Of a stretch of 64,000 bases of DNA, positions 42,835 to 55,000 are shown one piece after another. Both the position numbers and the translations under genes were made by a program. Numbering within the stretch: the first letter of the stretch is position 1; each line of letters starts with the position of its first letter. The notes beneath the pieces are model-generated. The model saw nothing but the letters and a program-made list of their open reading frames with translations. It was not told the origin of the DNA and ran no database searches. Origin of the DNA: Hawksworthiomyces lignivorus. Taxonomy: Eukaryota; Ascomycota; Sordariomycetes; Ophiostomatales; Ophiostomataceae. The DNA is taken from contig NTMA01000009.1 in assembly GCA_002917075.1 (NCBI GenBank), positions 496,001-560,000 on the forward strand, in the 5' to 3' direction.

Positions 42835-45200
42835 CTATGACAAAAACTTTGACTCAAAGCCGTTGTCGCTGCCAAACTCGCTGTTATACATTTCTCTTGC
42901 CAAAGCCTCAAGCGTGGATGCAGCGCCCCCATTGCCCATAGCGGCAGAGGCCTGACTAACGTACATGACAGCATGGACCTCCGTCCCCGTCAATACGGCA
43001 TGTTCTCGGTCCACCTTCACATGGTTTCCCTGTACGTTAATAAAGTGTCCTGAGTCTCGGAGGACGCCTAGGAACTTGACAAAGGCATCTCTCGCTTGCC
43101 CTCCTCCAGCTCGACTGCACCATAGACCGATGTCGATGCAATTGACACGCGGTAGGCGCTCAAAGATGGCTGGTGGATATGTTTCCCTGATATCTTCGAC
43201 GAGTCTCTTTCCTTCTGCTCTCTTCGCCAAAGGAACAGTCCGGAAATTGCTCTCTGTCAAATAATTCGCGGCAAGAAATTTGTTAACTTTGGCCAGGGGA
43301 CGGGTGCGCGTCTCGATGAGAGCCTTGGGGACTTTTGTTAAGTTATAAGGTACTGTTACATGTGTCCAAGGGGATTGATCCTTTTTGTACTGGTACAGTA
43401 GCCTAGTGGCATCACTCAACAACTTTTGCCTCCCCCTGGCATAGAGCGCAGTCACAATTAAAACCATAGCTCTCTCTCATTTTCGTTTGTCTCTTGTCGA
43501 TCGGATCAGTCTGAAGAGCATATATCATGAAGATCTTCTCCCCGGCTTGAATGTCTCTTAGAGCACGGACGATCATCATGTCGCCGATGAAGGCACGCCT
43601 TGCATTCGGAAGACATGAGTGGTTCACGTAGGACGCTTGCACCTAGATGCCTACGTTGGTTTTGTAGTCTGTTTCTCCTTTTGCATTCTCTTCATTGTCG
43701 CCCGACTTGACTCGCGGACAGCCGAACCTATTGAGCTCAGCGATGGACTGGACCCGGAACGTGTCCAAAACAACCTTCCCGTCAACAACGCGGGCATCCT
43801 TGCCGCCGGCAAAATTGCCACCGTCATGCAGATCGAGATACTTTTCAGCAAGTGTGGGGTTCCAGAGCAGCTTGTCAACAAGACCAGACAAGAGCAGGGC
43901 GTGCGTTCCCATTGAGCCACGATTCGTGTTCGTGTTGAGAAGGACAGACTGATCCTTACTGTCTTCAAAATACGCCACGTGAAAGGCCTTCTCAACGAGG
44001 ACGAGGTCACCAGCCTTCAGTGCTTTGGTTGCAAAGAGGCCGCGGCCTCTGCTGCCAGCAGGACCAACACGCGTGTTTTTCAGGTAGGAGGCATGGTCCA
44101 GTCGAGTATGGCGCTTGGAGGCAGAGTTGGCCAAGGCTGCAAAATTGTAGTCTCCGCTCTCCTGCTCTGCTAGACGCTTTGTGGTACGACTGAGTTCTGT
44201 TCTAGCGTCTTTTTGCTGCGCATCCAGCTCAAGTGCCGCCTCAAAATGCTGCTTTGCTTCAGAGAATGCCCTCATCTCATATGCCGCTCTGCCTGCCCGG
44301 AAGAGGGATTTTGTGTTTACAGCCTTAGCCCCCTCAGACGCCGTTTCAGCTGTAAGCACGCCAGCTAAAGCATCCTCGATTGCCAGCTCATAACGACCCA
44401 GGCGCAACCGGGCTACGGCACGATTCCGGTGCAGGTTCTTCGGAGGTCTTCGTCGGCGCCGAGCGTGTCAATTTTTATAGCATCGGAGTAGTGGTCTTCC
44501 GCTCGCTGCCATTTGCCGTTCTGTAACGCCTTATTGCCGCTTTCTTTCAGGCTGAGTGCTGCCGGTTTTTGGCTCGTTTCATGGCGAGTAGCCAGACCCA
44601 CGGGAATGAGCGGGTCATCTGGCTTGAGAGCGACCAGGTCAGAGGGATGGTCCACGCGCACGAACACGCCGCCATCGACAGTAGACTTGTAGTAGGGTTC
44701 CTTGATCGCAACAACTGCGCCAGGTGGGAGGATATCGTTTGGATCGACGGTTGGGAGGAGGTTATAGATTGCGAGGCGATCCACGTCGCCGAATTCGTCC
44801 TCGACCGTGTTCTGGACGGAGGCCATGAGGTTGGGTACGCTGAAGGCCCTGGCGATGAGAACACGCCCGCGGTGCTGCGTTTCGAGTGTAAGATCACGGA
44901 TGTGAATAGGCTCGAGGTCTGCCAGAGGTAGTGTGCAGGGAGGATATGCTTCGCCAATGAAGCTAGTGCGCATAAGGCTTCTGTTGTCTGCCTCTTGTCT
45001 TTCTAGACTGCGCGCCTGCAAAGCGCCAAAATATTTTGTGAACATACCATTGCCTTAAACTCGAGTTCTAGTTGCCATCTAGACCGTTTCATCGATAGCG
45101 GAGGCTTCTGTCCTTTGTACACTTTGGCCTTTTCGAGCGTCGCCTTCTGCTTTTGTAGAAGAGCCGCGAACTTTTCAGAAGTATTTCTGCTTTCTGACAT
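42835..45200 (-). pseudogene. Decayed TPR-SET domain methyltransferase gene
   Basis: Starts at ATG 45200 (exon 1 45200-45048, then a possible 32-nt intron 45047-45016). An N-terminal region leads into a TPR segment ('ALSLKESGNKALQNGKWQRAEDHY' class), then a SET domain ('GSRGRGLFATKALKAGDLVLVE', 'ASYVNHSC', 'CDCALC'), and a C-terminal helical part to 42835. It resembles SMYD/Set5-like protein lysine methyltransferases, and no MYND finger is seen. Three lesions break it: a missing base near 44438-44443, an in-frame TAG at 43645-43643 where family proteins usually have Trp, and an extra base in a G5 run (plus-strand 43432-43436). The stop falls just before the catalytic NHSC motif, so no active enzyme is made unless the stop is bypassed or is an error. 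Confidence 0.75.
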
Positions 45201-46476
45201 GATGACTCTGATATTATATTGGAAAATAAATAAATAATAAATAAATACAAAAAAAGGCTTGGATTGAGATTAAATTATGGGAGGGTTTGGGAGACTCATA
45301 TGTATGATACTTGCACAGTAAATTGTCGCTGGCATCAAAATTTCGAATCTGGGAAGTAGTGAAGGAAATATCGGGCGGAATCCAGTGCAAGTCAGCCTAT
45401 TCTATGTGAATTCTTGCTCTCCAGGATTGATCCAATAAAACATGCACACTTTTCGACCCCTGTGTAACACAACACTGCGTCGCAACCATTACGATCGTCA
45501 CGGCCATCATGACTGTTGCTATTATTGTATCCAGCTTCCTGATGTTCATCACAGCAGGATATGCTTTTAAAAGAGCAGCCTTCCCGATCTTGCAATCGGT
45601 GCCATGCGATCGGTGCCATACTATATGGAGAGCTGCCTATGGGCCGTTGGCTCTACGACATGTGAGTGTTGTAAGATGCAAACCTCTACCGGCAAGTATC
45701 CGACAAATATTAGTATGCATAGAGCTAGTAAAAGCATGGTAAAGCCACACTACCAACTGATATGCTGGTCTAGGATAAAGGAATCAGGTCGATTCCCATC
45801 TTCTCAGACAGAGAACGCGCAGTTTACCTACCAACATCTCCCATTCTAGGAAGTGAGGATGTGGGGCATAGTACCAGGTACTGTGGTAGCAGAAAGCATC
45901 ATTCACTACAACGAAATTCTTGAGAGCTTCAGGACTGAGGGCTTCAATTTTGAGTTCAACACCCTAGACATATGGATTCTGAGCAACGGGCTAAATGTCT
46001 GCGAAGAGGAAGGCGAGGGTCTCGGGTTGTATGCATGTAATTAACGTTATGAAACACTCTGTTCCTTGCTGTGAATTAGTCCTTTATTCCCATCTCTACT
46101 TAATCGACCTTCTGTAAAATATTCCCAATGCTGCTCTTCATTATTTTTATACATTACAGAAGAGCATCTGGTAGGCCGGATATCTCATGGTGCTTAGCCT
46201 CAAACAGCGGCTCCCACACCGTGCAAGCCCTCTTTGTCGACGCGCAATTAGCCATCTCGGGCGGAGGCAGGAAAATGTGCTGATTAACTGAGCACTCGAT
46301 GAGTTGACCATTTGCGTCAGGCCGGTCTATACCGACAGTGTCAAATCTTAGGACACGGCCGATGAGAATTTGCTGTGATCTTAAATCCTACTTGATGCGC
46401 TTGAACCCTTCAGTAGTATCCAGGGATTTAGCTAGTATCGACCGCAAACCAGTATATATATATAGGTCAAATCCAC
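45201..46476. other. Intergenic region
   Basis: About 1.3 kb. Short frames at 45509-46044 were inspected and show no recognisable protein. It includes the 5' flank of the decayed SET gene on the left and the 3' flank of the MFS gene on the right. Confidence 0.4.
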
Positions 46477-48062
46477 TCATGAGCCTTGAACAGGACCATG
46501 CCTTGCAACATACACAACGATAACACCTCCAAGAAGATTGGCACAGGCAACTAAATTCAAAAAAGGTCAGCATCAGGCGAAGGACAAAACAATTGACACC
46601 ATGGCGGGGATTGGGGCAGAGATACGCACATATCGTGAATGACCAGCCAACACCAATGGCATCAATTAAGGGGACAACCACCCCCGTAGCAGTGGCGCCC
46701 CAGGCATACTGCATGACGTACTTGCTACAGACAACTTCAGATCTCTGATCTGGAAAGACCTCTATTTCACCGAAAGAATCAGAACACCGGCACCAGGTCA
46801 CTCAAATCAAAGAGGGTTGGAGGCGACATTACCGGCTGTGTAGGTATTCAACCCGTTCCAAGCCCCCATCAGGCCAACACCGATCCAGAACGCCATAATA
46901 GTAGACAGAGCAAGTCCACCGAAGTATCTATCGAGACCCCAGCCGTACAGCAGCGTGGCAACGGGTAGGATGAAGAACAGATACACGATGCCGCTGTTTA
47001 GTCGATCTCTGGACAGGCGTAGACCATCCCTCTTCACGATCCAGTGTTTGACTGTCCGGTCTGAGAAGCGGCCACCGACAAGACTGCCAAGTATAAATCC
47101 AACTCCGGGAGAAATGTAAAAGATACCACTAATCAGAGGCGTCGTGAGGCCATACCGCGGATTGATAGTATGTCTTATAGATGAAAGCAGAGCATATTGC
47201 GTCAACGCGAGAAATCCACATGCGATGTCTGGCAGAAGAACCTGTGGCACCAAGAAGAGCTTGAAGACTCTGAGTGGATTGAAATTCCGTAAGACTGTGG
47301 CTGGCGATCGTCTGACTCCTGGTACTTTCTCAGCTAGCTGCTGGACTTCACTCTGGATATTTGGGATGAACAGCAAAGACAAGACAAGCCCGAGCCCTGC
47401 TTGGGCTAATTGAAGCCAGTAGATGGTACGCCAATTGTCAAATGTTACTATGATGCCCGCCAGACAGGGCCCTGGTCCCAATTGTCAGAAAGCCGAGAAC
47501 GTTGTGGTGGACAATGAGCAAATATACCTATAGCAGTGCCGGCAACGGCTCCAACCATCAAGCATCCTACTGCACGACCCCTCGCGACAGGCACAAAGAT
47601 ATCAGCAATGATGGTTTGACCTGCAACCATGAAGTATGTTCCGGTGAGTCCGCTGACAATCCTCATGGCTGTGAAGAGACTTATGTTCGGAGCGGCCGCG
47701 GTCCCAATAGAGGCAAGAAACAGTACGACAATGGCCATGTTGTAGCTAATTCGTCTACTAAGAATTGTGGCCAGTGGTGACCAGATTAGTGATGAGCTGC
47801 CCATGGCAATCAGAACAGCCGAGTTGGTGATGTTGAGCATCTCGGCAGTCGTCATAAGGGTTGCCGCAATCTCGGGCGTGGCCACAAGCAAAGAGGTGCT
47901 CGATGAGGTTACGGCCATACAATTCCAGCTAACAATGAACAATATGAGATATCTTTGCCATTTCTTCAGTGGAGGGTTTCTGGGGTCGGATAACGGGCTT
48001 CTCTCCTGCGCCGGATCCCCGCCTTCCAAGAAGGTGCTCATGGGTGGTTGTAGAGAGGACAT
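46477..48062 (-). CDS. MFS transporter, DHA1 drug-efflux type
   Basis: Four exons (48062-47528, 47471-46833, 46761-46630, 46550-46477) join in phase to 459 residues. A hydrophilic N-terminus precedes the first helix ('YLILFIVSWNCMAVTSSST'). Further motifs are the DHA1-like 'LSRRISYN' loop, 'GRAVGCLMVGAVAGTAIGPCLAG' (crossing intron 1) and 'AEVFPDQRSEVVCSKYVMQY' (crossing intron 2), then 'LIDAIGVGWSFTIF'. The last exon codes the final helix and a short tail ending 'VQGS'. These transporters export drugs or secondary metabolites by proton antiport at the plasma membrane. The gene lies next to a Zn2Cys6 regulator and an ABC transporter, which suggests an efflux neighbourhood. Confidence 0.88.
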
Positions 48063-49150
48063 GGCGAAACATGGAGTTGCCTGCTCTAGTCAAGTAATGA
48101 TCCAGACAAGCCCTTGAAGCTGTTGTCTACTTGAAGGAACTTCTATCCTATGTTCTGGCTTGCCCAGTCGTGAAATGAATTTGAAGTGGCTTCACAGACA
48201 TACCTTGTGTTCCGATGTCGGGCAGGTAAAGACCCGGGACGCACCGCGACGCACCGCCTATCCCAATCAAGACGGCTCAGAGACCGTATCCTGCAGTGGG
48301 TCAACTTTGACTACGCCCTCTGGCGCCAGATCTAGGCTTATACCCACTAATATCCGGTCCCAATAACCCTAGCTTTACTATTCTTTTTATTTTTATTTTT
48401 ATTTTTTATTTTTTATTTTTTGTTTCTCGAAATGTACATATATACAGATACTATGCAATTTCTTCTAGGGGCTATAGTGCTCTGTGCACTGCTGTTAAGA
48501 TCGAGTGAACGTGACATACCTACCTAGTTTCAATTCATCTATTTTCAGTAGGATATTTGTGGCCTTGTTAGTTAGATAGCGCAGAGGAGTTTGCACAGCT
48601 TCGTCGCCAATGCTATATCATGAAAGGGATATGATGTACGGAATACGATGAACGGGACACGGCGGGCGGGATATGACCTATAAATATTAGCTATTATGCA
48701 CTTAATCGGCAACGGACTCTGGTGAAGTCCGACTACAACACAATAACGACAAGATCCAAAAGCGGCGGACAGAACAGTGCTCCATCACAAGCATTCCAAG
48801 GTCAGCGCTTCGATCGCGCGTGGTACCTTATGACCCCTTCTTCCTTTTACTTTATTTCCCTTTTGCATTCCCCATCTCTGTAATACAACTAGAATTCTTT
48901 CTCGCCATGTTAAAGGTGGCTTTAGCTCAGAGGCAAAGATGCCGTGTCTGCGGCCATACTGGCAAATAACATTAATGCGACTGTGACAGAACATCGACAA
49001 TGACGGGCTCGTTTGGATTCTACAACGTCTTCGGCACACTGGCCATCATAAGCTGGTATGTGAAAGAAAGAGAGGATAAAGTATCAAGTGTCACAGTGTT
49101 CCAACATCCTATAAGATTCAACCCTTCCTAGTGGCACGTACGAATGCGCC
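48063..49150. other. Intergenic region
   Basis: MFS promoter on the left, 3' flank of the second regulator on the right. It includes a low-complexity TTTTTA tract at about 48384-48420. No gene recognised. Confidence 0.4.
48384..48420. repeat. TTTTTA low-complexity tract
   Basis: Imperfect tandem TTTTTA units, a simple repeat in a non-coding stretch. Confidence 0.7.
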
Positions 49151-50895
49151 CTACTCATCCTGTCGAGGCCTTAAGCAATTCGTGAGCCCCCTTGCCTGCA
49201 GCTCCCTCAGAATCAACTCCTCCATGACCCTACTCCTCTCATGAGCCCACCATGATTCCCTTGTTGGCAGTAATATTCTAGCCGCCCGATAAAAGTGGAA
49301 GAGCAGAAGTAAGGCTCTCGCGTCGCCGCGGAATACCATCTCCAGGAACTGCCAACTGCAGAGGACGGGAATCGAGAAGAAAAGGCGCCGGAAGTCAGCC
49401 TGGTTGGGTATGGCGTTCACGCCACCGCCTGACCCCTGTTGTGCTCGAATTGCTGACCCGTATGCGCTAGCGAGGCGTCCAGTGGGGGGTGAGATACAGC
49501 ACAAGATGGGCGAGAGGCAGCGGGCCAGGAGCTCGTAGCTCGTGCGCTCGGCGGCCAGCTTCTGCAGATCTACGGGCTCAGGGCCCAGGCCGCGGGCTTT
49601 CTTGAAGGGGCATCGCCAGCGGCTGCTTGTGCGATCATTGGATGCTGCTGTGTTCGAAGATGGCTCAGCGAAAGCTGAGACCGGTGTGCTGAATCTCGAA
49701 TCGTAAAAAGAGAAGGTGGTGCTTGTATTGGGCGTCGCGAGCGCGTGTCCGGCACCCGCCGCTGCTGCAACCTGCATGGGTGTCGGCAGAAGCTTGGCAA
49801 CCCGCTCCCAGGCCATCTCAGATTGAAGCTCTTCGAAAAATAGCCACGAGCTGCGCGTTGGAGAGACCTCCCCGGGCGGCTGCGCCCGACACCCCTGGAA
49901 CTGCGGGTCGTCCCAGCAATGCATGAGGGGCTCGAAGAAGCGATTGGGGTCATCGCCGCGCCGCACGAGGGCGTCTTCGATGTTAAGGCGCGGATGTTGG
50001 GTGGCGATTGACACGAAGACGCTCTGCTCGGCCACGAGAATAGGCATGGCCTGCAAGAAGAGGTGGCGGACGCCGGGACTGAGGAGGAAAAGCTGGTCCT
50101 GTGAAAGATCTAAGCCGTTGGCGGCGTCACCGTCGCGGCCGTTGACGAAGTCGAGGTTGGCCCAGGAGACATAATTCATGAGCACAGAGCAGCCCACCAG
50201 CGAGTCCAGGTTCTCCTTTGTGAGGGGCCGTGAGAGGTTCTGGCGGAGCAAGCGGAGAGACTTGGACAAGAGTTGTAGAGACGTGGTCGAGGACCCGGGA
50301 TTTTGGGGAGCCAGGGTTGAGACGTGACAGGCGGCCGTACACAATATTGCCGACATGATGTATTCCTTCTATTTTGCCATGGTCATTAGGGGCATGGGTT
50401 AGGAATTCACGAGAACCGGACGGCATTCACTCACATGGAAACTCTGCTGCAACAGCTTTGGCCACAACCCCGGAAAGGACAGAGTCGAAACCGTCTCGTT
50501 TGCAAAGTGGTGGAACAGCTCAAGATGCAACAGATTAATCTGCGGATCCGGGTCTGTTTCGAAGTGCGGACTAGACAGGCTTCGGCCAACATTGAACTCT
50601 TTTGCAGCTGGCCGTAGACATTGTTCTTTGCGCCTGATGCAGTTGGTGCAAGGATGTTTCTCGTCGCACTTGAAAACAGCAAAGTGCAGTTAGCGGCTGT
50701 TGACAGGGCAGAACAACAAGCAGGGAAGAACAGCCGAACCTTGACACGTCGCCGCCGGCACTCGACGCAGCCTTTCTTGCTCTTTCGATGTTCTCGCTTC
50801 TTCCGAGGCTGTTCTGGGTCAGCAACCGCCTGCAAGCCCTGCAGGACCACAAACCTGCCCATCGGGCTCCCAGCGGTATCACCACGGTCTGTCAT
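49151..50895 (-). CDS. Zn2Cys6 transcription factor, UPC2-like architecture
   Basis: Three exons (50895-50740, 50668-50435, 50368-49151) give 535 residues. The zinc cluster is completed across the first intron: 'CVECRRRRVK' in exon 1 and 'CDEKHPCTNCIRRKEQC' in exon 2. The donor GTTCGG is uncommon but phase and motif agree. After the cluster come 'LLHLELFHHFANETVSTLSF' and 'YIMSAILCTAACHVS', the pattern of the sterol-uptake (UPC2/ECM22-like) fungal regulator group. The second acceptor may be three bases later, losing one Lys. It is transcribed away from an ABCB transporter with 1,183 bases between the two starts, so it may control that gene. Confidence 0.85.
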
Positions 50896-52078
50896 TTTTG
50901 CGACGTCTCAGCAAACTGGTCTCAGCAAACAAGTCTCTGCTACGGCTTGAACTGGACACAATTGACTACTTCAGGACGGAGACTGGACCAATCGGAGACG
51001 ATTGCGAGAGACGAAGAGCGGGGGCCTAGTTGCAGCTTTCAGGTGGCCTTTGTTCGTTTAGAAAGGAACGAGAACGAGATTGACCAGCGAGGTAGGCTGG
51101 CGCGCGTCATAGAGATATTCTTTTTGTAGACAATCTCCCGCATATAAAGTCGCGAGGGTGGCTTAGATTGATGATGCAGCCTTCCCTAGATGAGACGACT
51201 TCGTTCGTAACCTCGCTTCCCTTTTGGGAGAACGAGGAGAGACCAAGTAAGACGCCACCGGCAGGCGAGCGAATCAGAGGGTCGGAATTTGGGCATCCAT
51301 GCTACGCAGCGAATGCAACCTCATATCGATCCACTTCACAGTCTGTATTAGTCCGGGCCCAAAAAATGAATGACTGGTTTGGACGATTGATCGTGTGTCC
51401 CGCAATTGGCAGCCTGGCAAGCGCTAGGATATCGATGAAATTAGTCGCCCGCACAACAGACGGCCGGCTATGCAGAGGCAGTCTGGACGTGAAGATGCTT
51501 CTCGTAAAGCAGGGTGGCATCTATTTAGTTTATGGAGTCGTAGCTGTTGGGAGTCGTGGAGTCCAGGCATGGCGCCCCTTTCGATTTCGAAGAGGTCGCG
51601 TCCTCCGGCCTCCAACGGCTAAGAGTCGTCCGTCGTTCTCGCAGCAGGAGGAGCAGCAGGTTACATACCTCCTCTTTGGCCAGTGCGCTCTCGTTTCTAA
51701 ACGAGGACACAACAAAAACCCGATGCCTTGGCTCCGGTCAGCCCGGTTGACGGGAACGCAATACGGCACGCTAGCTTCGTTTCTGCAAACGAGGCTCAAG
51801 GGCAGTTAGAACCTCGTATTGGTCCTCACCAGTTTGGTCTATGGCATAGCTGTCAATCTGTCACAGTTCATTCCGAGTCCTTAAATCCCCTCTACGGCCC
51901 ATCACTTGGTGCAAAGTACATTTCCACAGTCTCAATACTTGCGCTCCTTGACTTGTCCTCTTCCCCACGTCTATTATCTCTTTTCGTCAGATAAGTTCCT
52001 AATACGCTGCGCACCGAATTCCTCAGCGGAGTTCCATCTCTTACTCTACGTTCTCTCTTATCATCTTTTTACCGGCCC
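50896..52078. promoter_or_regulatory. Shared upstream region of the second regulator and second ABCB gene
   Basis: A 1,183-base region between divergent starts. A long ATG frame at 51171-51809 (213 codons) was examined; its composition looks random and no family is recognised, so I do not call it. Promoter elements for both genes must lie here, but none stands out. Confidence 0.4.
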
Positions 52079-55000
52079 ATGGTACAGTCGGAATCCAACA
52101 TGCCGCCCCTCTCCGAAGAGAAAGTTGCCAATGATGACCCCAACCCCTTACGTCTTGATGAGGGCGAGCTCGCCTGCCTCTCAAGCCAGGTCGACTTTCC
52201 CACGAGCGCTGCCAGATACGGAGCCATCTATCGATATGCCGACCGTCTTGATCTCCTGGTGATGTTTCTTAGCGGCGTAGTGGCATGCGCCGCGGGTGCT
52301 GCTATGCCTTTGATGACGGTGCGACCCTTGAGAAAGATGTACTAACCTCCTTCATGTTGTTGCCAGAGCTAACTTCGCCTGCCTTCAACTAGATTATTCT
52401 CGGATCACTGACTGGACAATTCGCGAACTTGGTGGATGCCTCAAACCTGGCCTTGTTTTCTAGCCAAGTCAACCATCTGTGCCTGTACTTTGTTTACATC
52501 GGTATGGGTTCCTGCAGCAGTCGCCTGGCTGAAACAATTTACTGACATTCCGCTTCAGGTGTTGGATCCCTCATTTCTCACAGTCTATTCGTCGCCGGCT
52601 TTACTTGGACTGGACAGAGGATCTCTCAACGGATGCGAGCTGCATACCTCGAGGCTCTGCTCCGGCAAAATGTCGCCTTTCTGGACTCGCTCGGTACCGG
52701 CGAAATCACAACTCAAATCACTGCGGACATGAACGTGGTCCAGGAGGGGATTTCCCAAAAGGTCGGCCTGATATTCCAAAGCCTCGCTACCTTCGTCGCT
52801 GCCCTCATCATCTCTTTTATCCGAAGCTGGAGACTGGCTCTCGTCTTGCTAAGTCTACCCATCGCCCTTACTACCTTCGTGATGATGGTCGGCCTACGAA
52901 TGAAGAACGCGCAAGGGGCGGCCCTGACTCTGTTCTCGTCCGCAGCGTCGTTTGCCGAGGAAGCCATTTCGTCCATGCGCAACGTTGCCGCGTATGGCTC
53001 TCAGCGCCGGTTCGCCAAGAGATACGACACGTCCCTCATTCCCGCCACGCGGGCTGACTTCGATGCCAAGGCTCTCTTGGGTATCTTCATCGGCGGGTTG
53101 ATGTGCATGATGCTACTCTCCTTTGCCCTGGCCTGCTGGGTGGGACACTTGTTCCTCGACGCCGGTGACATCACGACCCCGCAGATCGTCACGGTCCAGT
53201 TCTCCATGATGATTGGCGCCGTTCTTTTTGCGAATATCGCACCGCATCTCCAGGCCGTTGGATCGGCAGCGGCTGCTGCCAACCGTATATTCGCCGTCAT
53301 CGATCGGGAGCCAACCGTCTTGCTAGATGCGCCCGGCAGCATCAAGCCAGACCGGATCCAGGGCCACATTGGGTTCAGGGACATCAAGCTCGTTTATCCC
53401 GCTCGCAAGAACCAGCTGGTCCTCAATGGCTTCTCTCTCGACGTGCCGGCCGGGACGACCACTGCTGTCGTCGGGCCGTCGGGATCCGGCAAGTCCAGTC
53501 TCTTCTACCTTGTCCAGCTCTTCTACTCGCCCCTTCGTGGCCAGATCCTGATTGACGGCCACGACGTAAAGGACTTGAATCTCCGGTGGCTTCGCTCCAA
53601 CATGAGGATGGTCAGCCAGGAGTCCTTCCTCTTCAACACGACTGTCTTTGAGAACATCGCATTTGGACTTACCGGGACCGAGTATGAGAATGTAGGTGCC
53701 AATTTTCTCCCTCGTCCCCTTCTTCACTGGGCTAACAGTCCCCACAGGCGGACCAAGAGACGAAGACAAAGCTTGTTGAGGACGCTGCGAAGGCAGCCGA
53801 CGCCCACGACTTCATCACGCAACTCCCTTCCGGATACCAAGCGCCGGTTGGGGAGGTCGGCGGGCTTCTCAGCGGCGGCCAGCGCCAGAGAATTGCCATT
53901 GCTCGCGCCGTGGTGTCCAACCCCCAGATCCTCCTTCTCGACGAGGCAACCGCGGCTCTCGACACGAAATCCGAGTCCAAACTCCAAAAGGCTCTGGAAC
54001 TGAGCGGTGGACCGAAGAGACGCACAACCATTGTGATTGCCCACCGCCTGTCGACCGTCAGGCGCGCGGACAAGATTGTCGTCATGGAGCACGGGGTCAT
54101 CACCGAGCAAGGCACGCATGAACAGCTCCTTGCCAAGGGTGGCACCTATGCCTCCCTTGCCGGCGACCAGAACCTCCAAAGCGAGATCGCCGAGTCTGAC
54201 GGCGGAGGCAACGACCTGGGCGACGAGAAGGAGGCCGACGCGGCTGCCTTGCTCCGACGACAGAGCACCAAGGAATCGGCCCGCGAGCAGGCCCAGCAGC
54301 AAGACAAGGGCTCGCGCATGGGATCGATCGGCTTTCTCTGGAATCTCAACAAGCCAGAGAGAGGCATCATGGCCGTCGGGCTCATCGGCAGCGCCTTCAC
54401 CGGTCTCGCCTACCCAATCACGGCCATCTTCTTCGGCAACATGGTTCTCGGTTTCACGCACCCTGAGAAGACGCTCGGCGGCTATGGCGTCGGCTTCTGG
54501 GCAGGCATGCAGTTTCTGCTTGCGTGGATCATGCTGTTCTCCTACCTGGCGCAGAATGTGTCATTCGCCTACGCCTCATCGCGTCTTGTCTCTCGCGCTC
54601 GCAGTGCCGCCTTTGCCGCCATTCTGCGCCAGGACATGGAGTTCTTCACAAAGCCGGACAACAGCTCCGGGGCGCTCACCGCTTTCTTGTCCATCCAGGC
54701 CAATCGGTTGAACGGCCTGAGCGGCGCGGTTCTTGGGGCCATCCTCAGCAGCATCTTCGCCGTCCTCGCTGGCTTCGTCGTCTCCGTGTCCTTCGGCTGG
54801 AAGCTGGGACTGGTGTCCGCGAGCCTGATGCCGCTCATCTTTTCCACGGGATACACTCGCTACCGCGTCCTGATGGAGCTCGAGGCCAAGAACATGCGGG
54901 ACACCGAGGCCGCCTCGATCGTGTCCGAGGCCATGCGGGGGGTGCGCACGGTCGCCGCGATGGGCCTCGAGGGCGTCGTGGCCGCAAAGTACCGCACGCA

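Noticed and set aside
51171..51809. 213-codon open frame in the divergent regulator/ABC upstream region
   Set aside because: Residue make-up looks random, with no domain, and overlapping frames of similar length exist on the other strand.
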